Below are positions 8,960 to 16,643 of a DNA stretch of 64,000 nucleotides, one piece after another; position 1 is the stretch's first letter; each line of letters opens with the position of its first letter. Source of the DNA: Planctomycetota bacterium. GTDB lineage: Bacteria; Planctomycetota; J058. Where the stretch lies: the NCBI GenBank assembly GCA_023954375.1, contig JAMLIC010000011.1, positions 124,001-188,000 on the forward strand, read 5' to 3'. The position numbers were made by a program, and so were the translations under genes. The notes below the pieces were generated by a model. The model was not told the origin of the DNA, did no database searches, and was given only the letters and a program-made list of their open reading frames with translations.

Positions 8960-10090
8960 GTGAACCGAGGCATGTCGGTCTTGCAGGCGGGGCTCCTCCT
9001 TTTGGCTACCTTGGGTGTCGCACGTTCGCGCGGACATGAGGGAGGCTTCAACTCGAACGAGCGCCTGGAAGTGTTCAGCCGTCAGCGAGATGGGACTGAC
9101 TCTTACCTTGGTTCAACGCCACTGGAGAGCACGGCCGACATAGCAATTCCTGCGTCGGGCAGTCTCTGGTACGTTGTGGCTTCTGAGCCTTCTGCCGACC
9201 AGGTAGTAAGAATCGTTTCGGACGTTCGGAGGCACAAGGTTCCAGGCCTTGTCCTCGATGGACGGAAGTTTGAGGTCGCGGCGCTGGACTTCGGAGGGCT
9301 TTCTCACCTTCGCTTGCTGCACCTAACAGATTCGACCTTAGACGACAACCTGCTCGAGTGCTTAGTCGCAGCGCTCCCGGAGCTTGAGGACCTTGACATC
9401 TCCCACAACTCCCTTACGGACAGGGGCCTCCGCAGCCTGGTGAAGTGCTCTAGGTTGCGATCGCTCCGGCTTGTGGGTTGCGAGGTTGATGGCGCATGGC
9501 TCAGCGATGTTCGGCATCTCGAGGTGTTGGACCTCACGAACTCAACGAGCAGCGCCAAGGCAGAGGCAGCCTCCCTGGAGTCGGTTCTTCTGTCCATCGC
9601 AGGGCTGCCCCTACAGGAGTTGCGTCTATCCCACTCTGCATTCGGGAGGGTGCAGAATCTGCACGTTTTGGCCGGACTGGCAGATCTTGCCACTCTTGAC
9701 CTTGCCGGCTGTTCCGGCGCGTCTTCGGCCGAGTTGCAATCCTTGCTTCCAGGGCTGCCGGGTCTCATCGATCTGGATCTCTCGTTCACGGGCGTCGATG
9801 ACGCGACGCTCGAGGTTGTTTCCTCGTTGCCGCGACTGTCTCGCCTGAATCTCTCATGCGGACGGGTCACCGACCGAGGGCTGGAACAGATTGCAAGGGC
9901 TGATGGTCTGGAGAGTTTGGACCTCAGCGGGTGCAACGACGTTACGGATGCGGGGCTGCTTCACCTTCGACGGCTCCGAGGGCTGCGGCGTCTTGTTCTT
10001 CCGTGCAAACGCTACTCAAAGATCACGCCAGCTGCCGTTCGTGCCCTGGGGGAGGCGCTACCGGGGTGTTCTGTGAGCATTCTGGATTGA
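8960..10090 (+). CDS. Exported leucine-rich repeat protein
   Basis: A 376-residue protein with a hydrophobic signal sequence (residues 5-21). From about residue 110 it has at least nine LRRs of 24-27 residues with LxxLxLxxxxLTDxGL pattern (LEDLDISHNSLTDRGL, LIDLDLSFTGVDDATL, LSRLNLSCGRVTDRGL, LESLDLSGCNDVTDAGL). It ends in a LPGCSVSILD cap typical of planctomycete LRR proteins. It follows the RHS gene by 10 bp, so the two are surely co-transcribed. Its base composition matches the RHS C-terminal part rather than the host. An immunity protein for the RHS tip is a reasonable inference. GTG 8960 has AGG eight bases upstream; ATG 8972 is the alternative start. Confidence 0.8.
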   Translation: MNRGMSVLQAGLLLLATLGVARSRGHEGGFNSNERLEVFSRQRDGTDSYLGSTPLESTADIAIPASGSLWYVVASEPSADQVVRIVSDVRRHKVPGLVLDGRKFEVAALDFGGLSHLRLLHLTDSTLDDNLLECLVAALPELEDLDISHNSLTDRGLRSLVKCSRLRSLRLVGCEVDGAWLSDVRHLEVLDLTNSTSSAKAEAASLESVLLSIAGLPLQELRLSHSAFGRVQNLHVLAGLADLATLDLAGCSGASSAELQSLLPGLPGLIDLDLSFTGVDDATLEVVSSLPRLSRLNLSCGRVTDRGLEQIARADGLESLDLSGCNDVTDAGLLHLRRLRGLRRLVLPCKRYSKITPAAVRALGEALPGCSVSILD

Positions 10091-10111
10091 AGAACCCGTA
10101 GCGAAATGGAG

Positions 10112-10375
10112 AACCTGTCCCAGAGGAGTTCCCGACAGATCAGGGGCGGCTCGTCCCAGCCGGCGCGGGCAGACGCTGCACCAACACCTGTCCCAGAGGA
10201 GTTCCGGACTCGGCATGGGACGTTCGGTGCAGCCGCCACGCATCCCGGCCGAACGGGCAGAGGCTGCACAGAAAACCTGTCCCGAAAACCTGTCCCAGAG
10301 GATTTCCCGACAGGTCAGGGGCCGCTCGTCGCAGCCGGCGCGCATACCGGACGGATGGGCAGGCGCTGCACCGGA
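10112..10375. repeat. REP-like tandem repeat array
   Basis: Three diverged units each begin with CCTGTCCCAGAGGAKTTCC (at 10114, 10187 and 10289, with a further partial CCTGTCCC at 10276). Units 1 and 3 continue with GACAGRTCAGGGGC...CTCGTC, and all units end with a GCAG-CGCTGCACC-like block. The array fills the 400-bp gap between the LRR gene and the Y1 transposase. No gene is seen here. Such arrays beside a TnpA-REP gene are the usual relation of REP sequences to their mobilising enzyme. Confidence 0.65.
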
Positions 10376-10492
10376 ACGAGACGGAGCGACCTGCGGCGAA
10401 GAGCGACCTCGCCAAGTCCGCGTACGTAGCGGCAGCCGGGCCACATGGCCCGGCTCCAGCGACAAGAGGGTGAGCGGGTGACGGCGGACCGC

Positions 10493-11476
10493 TCAGGCCG
10501 CGGCGCGACAGGTGACCCCGAACTGCACGCGGAGCCAGTAGGTGCCCTCGGGGAAGACGGCGTCGCGGTCGCCCTGGCGGTAGCGGGCGAGGGCCTGGCG
10601 GTACTCGTGCCAGAACTCCACCTGGGTCTCGAGGAGCTCGATCCGGCGCCACTTGTCGCGGCAGGCGATCCGCGGGTTGAGGCTGCCGTCCGGGGCGGTG
10701 GACCCCGGGCAGGCGAACGGGTCCTGCCGGAGCACGGCCTCGACACCCAGCCAGGGGCGCCCCGCGCGCTGGCGGTGGAGCTGCGCGACGCGGTCGTCCA
10801 CGGCGCGACCGAGCAGCGCGCGGAACTGCTCGGGCGGCATGCCGGCGAACGCCGGCGGGACGGTGATCGCCAGGCGGGCGCGATCCGGCAGGGGGTCGCG
10901 CGCGGGCTCACGGCGGCGCCGGCGCGCGCGGGCGGAGGCGTCGGCCTGGTCAGCCTCCTCGTCGGCGTTGGGCTGCCGGAAGAAGAAGTCGGGCCGCGCC
11001 GCGTCGACGACGCGCGTGCCCACGTCCTCGGCGAGCGTGCGCAGACCGGGCCACTCGCCCGGCGTGGGCACGAGGCCGGCGGCGACGCCGTTGGTGATCA
11101 CATAGACGAGCTTCTCCAGGACGGCCGCTTCGTCGCCCAGGTGCACGGCCGAGTAGCTCCCCGGCGCCCACAGGCTCTCGCCTCGGCGAAGGTGGACGTT
11201 CAGGGCCTTGGCCACGTTGCAGTGGAGCCAGCGGAGAAACTCGGGGAGTGTGCCGCGCGGATCGGTCACCAGGCCATGCCAGTGGTTGGAGAGCACGATC
11301 AGGGCATGGACCTGGATCCCGTACTTCTCCGCCGCGAGGGCCAGACAGTAGGAGAAGACGGTCTCGACCTGAGGGGACGGGCGCAGAAGAAACATGCGGC
11401 CGAAGCATCTGCGCGTCACGAGGAGCGTGCGGCCCGGGACGACATGGCGCGGTAGGGTCATTGCCTCGCGCGCCAC
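10493..11476 (-). CDS. REP-associated tyrosine (Y1/HUH) transposase
   Basis: A 327-residue protein of the IS200-like/RAYT family. These enzymes cut single-stranded DNA at REP hairpins by a tyrosine nucleophile and an HUH metal site. The HUH motif is seen in ALIVLSNHWHGLVTDP (H-W-H), preceded by the first conserved strand (VPGRTLLVTRRCFGRMFLLRP). The long form, with residues 170-327 after the core and an arginine-rich segment (RARRRRRE), is common in Planctomycetota. The GTG at 11476 and the ATG at 11461 are both possible starts. The gene ends toward the REP-like array at 10112-10375. Domesticated RAYTs are single copy; no inverted-repeat ends typical of DDE insertion sequences are visible. 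Confidence 0.85.
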   Translation of the reverse strand: MAREAMTLPRHVVPGRTLLVTRRCFGRMFLLRPSPQVETVFSYCLALAAEKYGIQVHALIVLSNHWHGLVTDPRGTLPEFLRWLHCNVAKALNVHLRRGESLWAPGSYSAVHLGDEAAVLEKLVYVITNGVAAGLVPTPGEWPGLRTLAEDVGTRVVDAARPDFFFRQPNADEEADQADASARARRRRREPARDPLPDRARLAITVPPAFAGMPPEQFRALLGRAVDDRVAQLHRQRAGRPWLGVEAVLRQDPFACPGSTAPDGSLNPRIACRDKWRRIELLETQVEFWHEYRQALARYRQGDRDAVFPEGTYWLRVQFGVTCRAAA

Positions 11477-11574
11477 GCACGGCGACGGCCAGCGGAAAGC
11501 GAGAGGCGCTCGAGTCGTTCGCTCCTCGCGGCGCCCGGACCGAGCAGCCGCTGCCCGTCGTGCCAGGCGACCGT

Positions 11575-11586
11575 CCCCCCCCCCCC
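11575..11586. repeat. Run of 12 cytosines
   Basis: An uninterrupted poly-C tract lies in the 223-bp gap between the divergent transposase and zinc-finger genes. It is followed by a GCAAGG...CCTTGC inverted repeat (11598-11625 region). It could be hypervariable by slippage. It is outside any convincing coding sequence. Confidence 0.8.
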
Positions 11587-11699
11587 GCCCACCAGCGCAA
11601 GGTGCACGGGCGCACCCCCTTGCAGTAGAGCACCATAGGCGAGCCGGGCCCGCGGCGGACGATCCGCACCGGGCACGGCCTCGCCGGAGTTCGCGCTCC

Positions 11700-12356
11700 G
11701 TGGGCGAAGGCGATCGCGCGCGCCCGAGGCGCCGGAGGCGTCGGCGCCGGCGGCTGGGCGTGAGACGTTGTCTGCGGCGGGGTTGCGGCCGACGCTACAG
11801 GGCGCTCCGGCTGACGCAGCGCTACTGCGGGCACGAGCCGTGTCGGAGGGCGGTGCGACGCTGGCAGGCGGCACGGCGGCAGCGGCGCCGGCGGACGCGC
11901 CGCGAGGTGCGCCTCCAGCGCAACGCCGCCGAGCGCGAACGCCGCGCCACGAGGCGCGAGTCGGCGTCGCGAGCCCCCCGGCGAGTTCGGCGTGGTCACG
12001 CCCTTCGTGCCCGCCGGCGCGGGCGGGTCTGCGCGCGGCCGGGGTGCCACCGCCCGCCCAGGGCGTCGCGGGCGCCCGCCTCTTACTGCGGCCCTCGCTG
12101 CGCCGCCACCATGCGCCGGGTGCTCGACCGCGAGCGCAAGCACGCTCGGCGCGCCACGCCCGCCGGACGCTGGAAGCGTGCGGCCGAGTACCGACGCGCC
12201 CGCGCCCGGCGGCACGAGCGCGCGCCGCTGGTGCGGTCCTCCGCTATCGGCAGGCCCCTGGGCCCTCCCTACCCTGCGTCCCTCGAACACTGGAGCGGAC
12301 GGAGGGACCATGGACCGGAGAGCACCAGCCGAGGTCGAAGCGGCGAGCGCACCTGA
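11700..12356 (+). CDS. Arginine-rich protein with two tandem Cys4 zinc-finger modules
   Basis: A 218-residue protein read from the GTG at 11700 with CGGAG ten bases upstream; the start is uncertain because the frame is open upstream. Two related Cys4 modules are visible: CLRRGC-x(10-14)-YCGHEPC-RRAVRRW, and CARPGC-x(10-12)-SYCGPRC-AATMRRVLDRERK. Each is followed by a basic helix. I have seen this module in hypothetical proteins beside primase/integrase elements, but I cannot name it with certainty. It probably binds DNA or RNA. The 3' end overlaps the ATPase start by 47 bp in another frame, consistent with co-transcription. The last 45 residues look unstructured. Confidence 0.6.
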   Translation: MGEGDRARPRRRRRRRRRLGVRRCLRRGCGRRYRALRLTQRYCGHEPCRRAVRRWQAARRQRRRRTRREVRLQRNAAERERRATRRESASRAPRRVRRGHALRARRRGRVCARPGCHRPPRASRAPASYCGPRCAATMRRVLDRERKHARRATPAGRWKRAAEYRRARARRHERAPLVRSSAIGRPLGPPYPASLEHWSGRRDHGPESTSRGRSGERT

Positions 12357-13806
12357 CCCGCTGCGTCTGGAGATCGACGGGCTGGCGTACGTCCTCGACC
12401 GGCCGCCCAGCAAGGCCGGGACGAAGGTGGTCGCCTCGGTGGCCCTCGCGGCCGGCGGCGGCGCCGCGCCGCTCGTCGACCGTGTCGACCTCTTCGGCTT
12501 CCGCTCGCGCCGCGCCTTCGCGTGCCTCGTCGCCGACGCCTTCGGCCGGGCCCTCGACGTCGTGCTCGGCCACCTCGCGGCGCTCCTCGACCAGGTCGAG
12601 CGCGCGGTGCCCGCGCAGGAGCGCCCGGGGCCGGTCGCGCTGACGGGCGCGCGCCGCGACGCGGCGGAGCGGCTCCTCGGCGCGCCGGACCTCCTCGACC
12701 GCGCGGCTGGGGCGCTCGAGGCGCTGGGCTACGTGGGCGAGGGCCGGAACCGGCGGCTGGCCTACCTGGTCGCGACGAGCCGCCTGCTCCTGCGCCCGCT
12801 CTCGGCGATCCTCCGCGCGCCCTCGGGGGCGGGCAAGAGCACGCTCCTCGAGCGGGTGTCGGCGCTCGTCCCCGAGGAGTCGGTCGAGCAGCTCAGCCGG
12901 CTGACGCCGCACGCCCTCTACTACCTGGGCGCCGACTGCCTCCGGCACCGGCTCGTCCTCGTCGACGAGCAGGCCGGCGCCAGCGAGGCCGACTACCCCA
13001 TCCGCACCCTCCAGAGCCAGGGCTACCTGCGCATGAAGCTCGTGCTCAAGGGCCGGACGGAGACCTTCACCGTGCACGGCCCCGTGTCGATCATGTCGGG
13101 CACCACGGCGACCGACCTCGACCCCGAGAACACGTCGCGGGTCCTGGAGCTGCTTCTCGACGACTCTCCCGCCCAGACCCGCGCGGTCCAGGAGGCGCAG
13201 CGCCGGCTGTGGGCGGGCGAGGCCAGGCCGGGCCCCGACGTCGCCCTCTGGCGCGACGCGCAGCGCGCCCTCGAGCCCATGGACGTGGTCGTCCCCTTCG
13301 CCACGAGGCTGTCGTTTCCGGCCAGGACCACGCGCGACCGGCGCGAGCAGGAGAAGCTGCTCGGGCTCGTGGCCAGCCACGCGCTCCTGCACCAGCGGCA
13401 GCGGGAGCGCGACGACGAGGGCCGGCTGGTGGCGAGCGTCGCCGACTACCGCGCGATCTTCGACCTCTACTGGCCCATGATCGAGGGCCAGGTCGAGGAC
13501 CTCTCCCCGCGCGCCGCGGCGCTCTACCGCGCGCTGGCCCGCCGCGAGGGCGACGCGACCGTCTCCCGGCGCGAGTCGGCGGCCCTCCTCGGGTGGACCT
13601 ACACGACGACGCGCCGCGCGCTCGACGAGCTGGTCGCCCACGAGATGGTGAAGCTCGTCGAGGGCGACGCGCCGCGGCGGTACCGCGTCCTGGACGGGAC
13701 CGCCGCGGTCCCGGGGGTGACGGGCCTCCTGCACCCCGACGCGCTCGAGGACCCGGCCCGGGCGCCGACGCCGGCGCCGCGCCGCCGCCAGACGCCGCGC
13801 GCGTAG
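12310..13806 (+). CDS. P-loop ATPase of integrative-element DNA primase type, lacking the CHC2/Toprim half
   Basis: A 498-residue protein starting at the ATG at 12310, which is preceded by GGAGGGA. It aligns by eye to the C-terminal half of the large CHC2-zinc-finger DNA primases of integrative elements. It has the LDLYSAR-like segment (VDLFGFRSRRAFACLVADAFG), Walker A (APSGAGKSTL, about residue 175) and the block TPHALYYLGADCLRHRLVLVDE. Next come TLQSQGYLRMKLVLKG and SIMSGTTATDLDPENTSRVLELLLDDS. A C-terminal winged helix follows (ESAALLGWTYTTTRRALDELVAHEMV). The CHC2 zinc ribbon and Toprim domain of the long form are absent here and in the 800 bp upstream. It sits directly before two tyrosine recombinases, so replication or transfer of the element is the likely role. 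Confidence 0.75.
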   Translation: MDRRAPAEVEAASAPDPLRLEIDGLAYVLDRPPSKAGTKVVASVALAAGGGAAPLVDRVDLFGFRSRRAFACLVADAFGRALDVVLGHLAALLDQVERAVPAQERPGPVALTGARRDAAERLLGAPDLLDRAAGALEALGYVGEGRNRRLAYLVATSRLLLRPLSAILRAPSGAGKSTLLERVSALVPEESVEQLSRLTPHALYYLGADCLRHRLVLVDEQAGASEADYPIRTLQSQGYLRMKLVLKGRTETFTVHGPVSIMSGTTATDLDPENTSRVLELLLDDSPAQTRAVQEAQRRLWAGEARPGPDVALWRDAQRALEPMDVVVPFATRLSFPARTTRDRREQEKLLGLVASHALLHQRQRERDDEGRLVASVADYRAIFDLYWPMIEGQVEDLSPRAAALYRALARREGDATVSRRESAALLGWTYTTTRRALDELVAHEMVKLVEGDAPRRYRVLDGTAAVPGVTGLLHPDALEDPARAPTPAPRRRQTPRA

Positions 13807-13818
13807 CCCCGCCGGTCG

Positions 13819-13868
13819 TGGCAGGCCGCTGGCAGGCCCCTGGCAAGGGGGTGGCAGCCCCCACGGCA
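13819..13868. repeat. 11-bp phased TGGCA array upstream of the recombinase genes
   Basis: TGGCA occurs at 13819, 13830, 13841 and 13852, exactly 11 bp apart, with a CGGCA at 13864. Repeats of about one helical turn present the same face of DNA. The array lies in the 109-bp spacer between the ATPase and the first recombinase. It could be an iteron, a regulator array or part of a recombination site. Confidence 0.7.
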
Positions 13869-13915
13869 ACCCCAACCCCTGACCCTGGCCGAGTTTCACC
13901 CCGAGGAGTCGCTCC

Positions 13916-14877
13916 ATGTCGAGGAAGAGCAAGATCCGGAAGAGCGCGGTGACGTCGATCGGGTGGCCCGAGGCGATCGAGCGCTACGAGGAGCACCTGT
14001 TCGCCCGGGGCGCCTCGCCGCGCACGGTCGACAGCTACGGGCGCGAGCTGCGCAGCTTCGCGAAGCACGCGGGCGAGGGCGGGCCCGCCGAGACGACGCT
14101 CGGCGACCTGCGCGCCTACCAGTCCGGGCTCATGACTGGCGAGGCCACTCGGCGCGGCCGGCCGCTCGGCGCCGGCACGGTCGCGCGCGTGACGGCCACG
14201 CTCGCCAGCTTCTTCGCCTTCCTCACGGGCGAGGGCCTGCTCGCAGACGACCCGGCGCGGCGGCTCGAGCGGCCGAAGAAGGCGCGCCCCGTGGGCGACG
14301 TGCTCTCGCTGGCCGAGGTGAAGCGCCTCCTGGGCGCGACCGGCGCCGCGTCCCCGCACGCCCTGCGCGACCGCGCCATGGTCGAGGCGCTCTACGGCAC
14401 CGGGCTGCGACGGGCCGAGCTCCTGGCCCTCGAGCTCGGGGACCTGCGGCCCGACGAGCGCGAGGTCGTGGTCCGGCACGGCAAGGCGACAAGGGCCGCG
14501 TCGTGCCGGTCGGTCGCGCCACCTGGCACGCGCTCACGGCCTACCTGGAGCGGGGCCGGCCCGGGCTCGTCGGGGGTCGCGCGGAGGTCGAGCCCGCCGT
14601 GTTCGTCAGCCAGCGCGGGCGGCGCCTGTGCGCGCAGCGGCTCAAGGAGGTCCTGGACGAGCTCGCGCGCAGGGCCGGGATCGCGCGCAGGCTCACGCCG
14701 CACACCCTGAGGCGGACGTACGCCACCCACCTGCTCGAGAACGGCGCCGACCTGCGCCAGATCCAGCTCCTCCTCGGCCACACGAGCCTGGACACGACCG
14801 CGCTGTACCTTCGGCTGTCGACGGCGAAGCTGCGGCGCGACCTGCTCCTGCGCCACCCGCGGGAGCGCTTCGAGTGA
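13916..14877 (+). pseudogene. Tyrosine recombinase/integrase with a one-base frameshift
   Basis: The ATG at 13916 opens a XerC/D-like protein: a SAM-like core-binding domain (residues 15-110: RYEEHLFARGASPRTVDSYGREL), then a catalytic domain with the first Arg in LYGTGLRRAELLAL. After VVVRHGK near 14484-14490 the frame shifts by one base. The reading continues in the next frame (GRVVPVGRATWHALTAYL...) to HTLRRTYATH, LLGHTSLDTTALY and the stop at 14875-14877, which completes the R-H-R-H-Y set. One missing G in AAGGCG (expected AAGGGCG) explains it. If read straight, the protein ends at 14710 without its tyrosine. Sequencing error, mutation or slippage are all possible. The corrected length would be about 321 residues. 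Confidence 0.8.
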
Positions 14878-15800
14878 CCGCGAGGCGCCGTGCGAGGGCC
14901 GAGTTCGACGACGTCCTGGCGCTCCTGCGGCGGGACCTCCAGCGGCGCGGCGCCGCGGCGGCGACGATCCCCACGCTCGCCTCGACGGCCCGGACCTTCC
15001 TCTCCCGCGTGACCCCGCCGCTCGTGAAGCTCGAGCGCGAGGACGTGGCGCGCTACCTCGCCCTGCGCGCGAGGGAGCTCTCGCGGTCGAGCCTGCGGAG
15101 CGAGCTCACCCGGCTGAGGGCCCTCTTCCGCGCGCTCCTCGCGGCCAGCGTCGTCGCGCGCGACCCGACCGAGGGGCTCGTCGTCTCGCGGCCCGCGCGG
15201 CGCGCGCAGGTCGTGCTCGGCCAGGCGAGCGTGGCCCGCCTGCTCGCCGCGTCGGGGGCGGCCGCGGAGGACGCGGACGCCCACGTGCGCGCGCTGGCCC
15301 TGCGCGATCGAGCCGCGGTGGAGCTGCTCTACGGCCTCGGGCTCCGCCAGAGCGAGCTGCGCGAGGCGCGCCTGGTCGACCTGGACCTCGGCGGCGGGAG
15401 CCTGCGCGTGCGCTCCGCCAAGCGCGGCCGCGCGCGCACCCTCCCGGTCCCCGCGGCGTGCGTGCCCTGGCTCGAGCGCTGGTTGCGCGAGGGGCGGCCC
15501 GTGCTCGCCCGCGACGAGGACGAGGCGCGGCTGATCGTCTCGGACCGCGGCCGGCCGCTGTCGACCTGCGACGGCGTGTGGCGGATCGTGCGCGGCGTCG
15601 CCCGGCGGGCCGGTGTGGTCGTGAGCCCGCACGTGCTGAGGCGTTCGGTCGCCACGCACCTGGTCAGGGCCGGCGTGAACGTGAAGGCCGTGCAGGCGCT
15701 CCTCGGGCACGCCTCGCTGACGACGACGGCGCTCTACGTGGCGGTCGACCAGGCCGACCTGCGGGCGGCGGTGGAGCGGCTGCCTGGCACGAGCGGGTGA
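14874..15800 (+). CDS. Tyrosine recombinase/integrase (second of tandem pair)
   Basis: A 308-residue protein whose GTG start overlaps the TGA of the first recombinase (GTGA), so the two are translationally coupled. The N-terminal SAM-like domain covers residues 12-105 (LLRRDLQRRGAAAATIPTLASTARTFL). The catalytic domain is intact with LYGLGLRQSELREA (Arg), SPHVLRRSVATHLVRAG (His-x-x-Arg) and LLGHASLTTTALYV (His and nucleophile Tyr). It is of Xer type. Two recombinases in tandem after an ATPase suggest heterotetrameric recombination of the surrounding element. The 3' end is followed after 26 bp by the antitoxin-like gene. Confidence 0.85.
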   Translation: MTARRRARAEFDDVLALLRRDLQRRGAAAATIPTLASTARTFLSRVTPPLVKLEREDVARYLALRARELSRSSLRSELTRLRALFRALLAASVVARDPTEGLVVSRPARRAQVVLGQASVARLLAASGAAAEDADAHVRALALRDRAAVELLYGLGLRQSELREARLVDLDLGGGSLRVRSAKRGRARTLPVPAACVPWLERWLREGRPVLARDEDEARLIVSDRGRPLSTCDGVWRIVRGVARRAGVVVSPHVLRRSVATHLVRAGVNVKAVQALLGHASLTTTALYVAVDQADLRAAVERLPGTSG

Positions 15801-15826
15801 TAGGCTGGCTGTCGGGGAGGTGTGCC

Positions 15827-16093
15827 GTGCCCCAGAGCAAGAAGAAGACGACGAAGAAGAAGAAGCGGCCGCGGTCGTCGCGGGCGTCATGGAGCGAGGG
15901 TGAGCGGCGGATCGACCGCCTGGCTCGCGAGGCGGGCGTGAAGCCGGTCTACGACTTCGACGCTCTGCCCCATGTCAGCCCGAAGGACGGCGAGGAGCTC
16001 CTCTCCGCGATCCACGAGATGCGAGAAGCCGAGAGGCAGGCCGCGGCGGAAAAGGAGACCCCGAAGAGGAAGCGGACGCCAAGGCGCGCATGA
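15827..16093 (+). CDS. Lysine-rich putative antitoxin paired with PIN toxin
   Basis: An 88-residue protein starting at the GTG at 15827, with GGGGAGG six bases upstream. The N-terminus is a poly-basic tail (SKKKTTKKKKRPR). The middle reads GERRIDRLAREAGVKPVYDFDALP and the C-terminus is helical (EELLSAIHEMREAERQAAAEKE) ending in KRKRTPRRA. No ribbon-helix-helix or AbrB motif is recognisable, so the DNA-binding type is unknown. Its stop overlaps the toxin start (ATGA), the usual antitoxin-toxin coupling. The call rests on this position and size; the family is not identified. Confidence 0.6.
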   Translation: MPQSKKKTTKKKKRPRSSRASWSEGERRIDRLAREAGVKPVYDFDALPHVSPKDGEELLSAIHEMREAERQAAAEKETPKRKRTPRRA

Positions 16094-16491
16094 GCGCCGC
16101 CCCGGCCCTCATCGACACGAACGTGGCCAGCTTCCTCTTCAGCGTGAGGCCGGAGGCAGCGCTGTACCACCGCGACCTGCATGGACGGCGAATGTCCGTG
16201 TGCTTCCAGAGCGCCGCCGAGCTGCTGGCTGGTGCCGACATTCGCGGGTGGGGGCGGACGAGGAGACGCGCACTCTCAGCCTTCCTCGCGACGCTGAAGA
16301 TCGTCCACACCGACGCGGACCTCGTCCAAACCTGGGCTCACCTCCGGGCGGCGCTCTCGAAGCAGGGACGGGTCGTGGCCACTGCAGACATGTGGATCGC
16401 TGCGGCCGCGCTCCGTCACGACCTCCTGCTGGTCGCCCACGACGCCGTGTTCCGGCAGATCGCCGGGCTCAAGCTCGTCTGCCACGCTTGA
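16090..16491 (+). CDS. PIN-domain protein (VapC-like toxin)
   Basis: A 133-residue PIN-domain ribonuclease. Acidic metal-binding residues are visible: Asp in LIDTNVASFLF (residue 9), Glu in QSAAELLAGA (about residue 44) and Asp in VVATADMWIAAAAL (about residue 99), with a final acidic/polar position near LLLVAHDAVF. VapC toxins cut tRNA or rRNA and are neutralised by the co-translated upstream partner. It is the last gene of the island. The right RHS repeat begins 78 bp downstream. Confidence 0.85.
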   Translation: MSAAPALIDTNVASFLFSVRPEAALYHRDLHGRRMSVCFQSAAELLAGADIRGWGRTRRRALSAFLATLKIVHTDADLVQTWAHLRAALSKQGRVVATADMWIAAAALRHDLLLVAHDAVFRQIAGLKLVCHA

Positions 16492-16568
16492 TCGGGCGCC
16501 CGCAGAGCGGCAAGAGAGCGCGGCGGGTTCGGCTCGTGTTCGCATTTAGGGGGCCAAGGCGAATCGTA

Positions 16569-16643
16569 TACGCCTACGATCAGGTCGGGAACCTGCTGGC
16601 GAGCGACGACACGGCGGCGGGGCTGGGGGTGTCGGAGTTCGAG
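16569..16643 (+). repeat. Right 75-bp RHS direct repeat (truncated RHS remnant)
   Basis: Second copy of the RHS segment at 6805-6879, in the same orientation, with two mismatches. It would encode VYAYDQVGNLLASDDTAAGL and then runs out of RHS homology within a few codons, 17 bp before the 3' end of the DUF4132 gene. No RHS gene remains here, only this fragment. Confidence 0.9.

Noticed and set aside
10112..10375. CRISPR array
   Set aside because: Only three units, diverged from each other, with spacing of 73 and 102 bp and no cas genes.
11458..11874. Minus-strand frame over the zinc-finger gene start
   Set aside because: Low complexity; it opposes a frame with two paired Cys4 modules.
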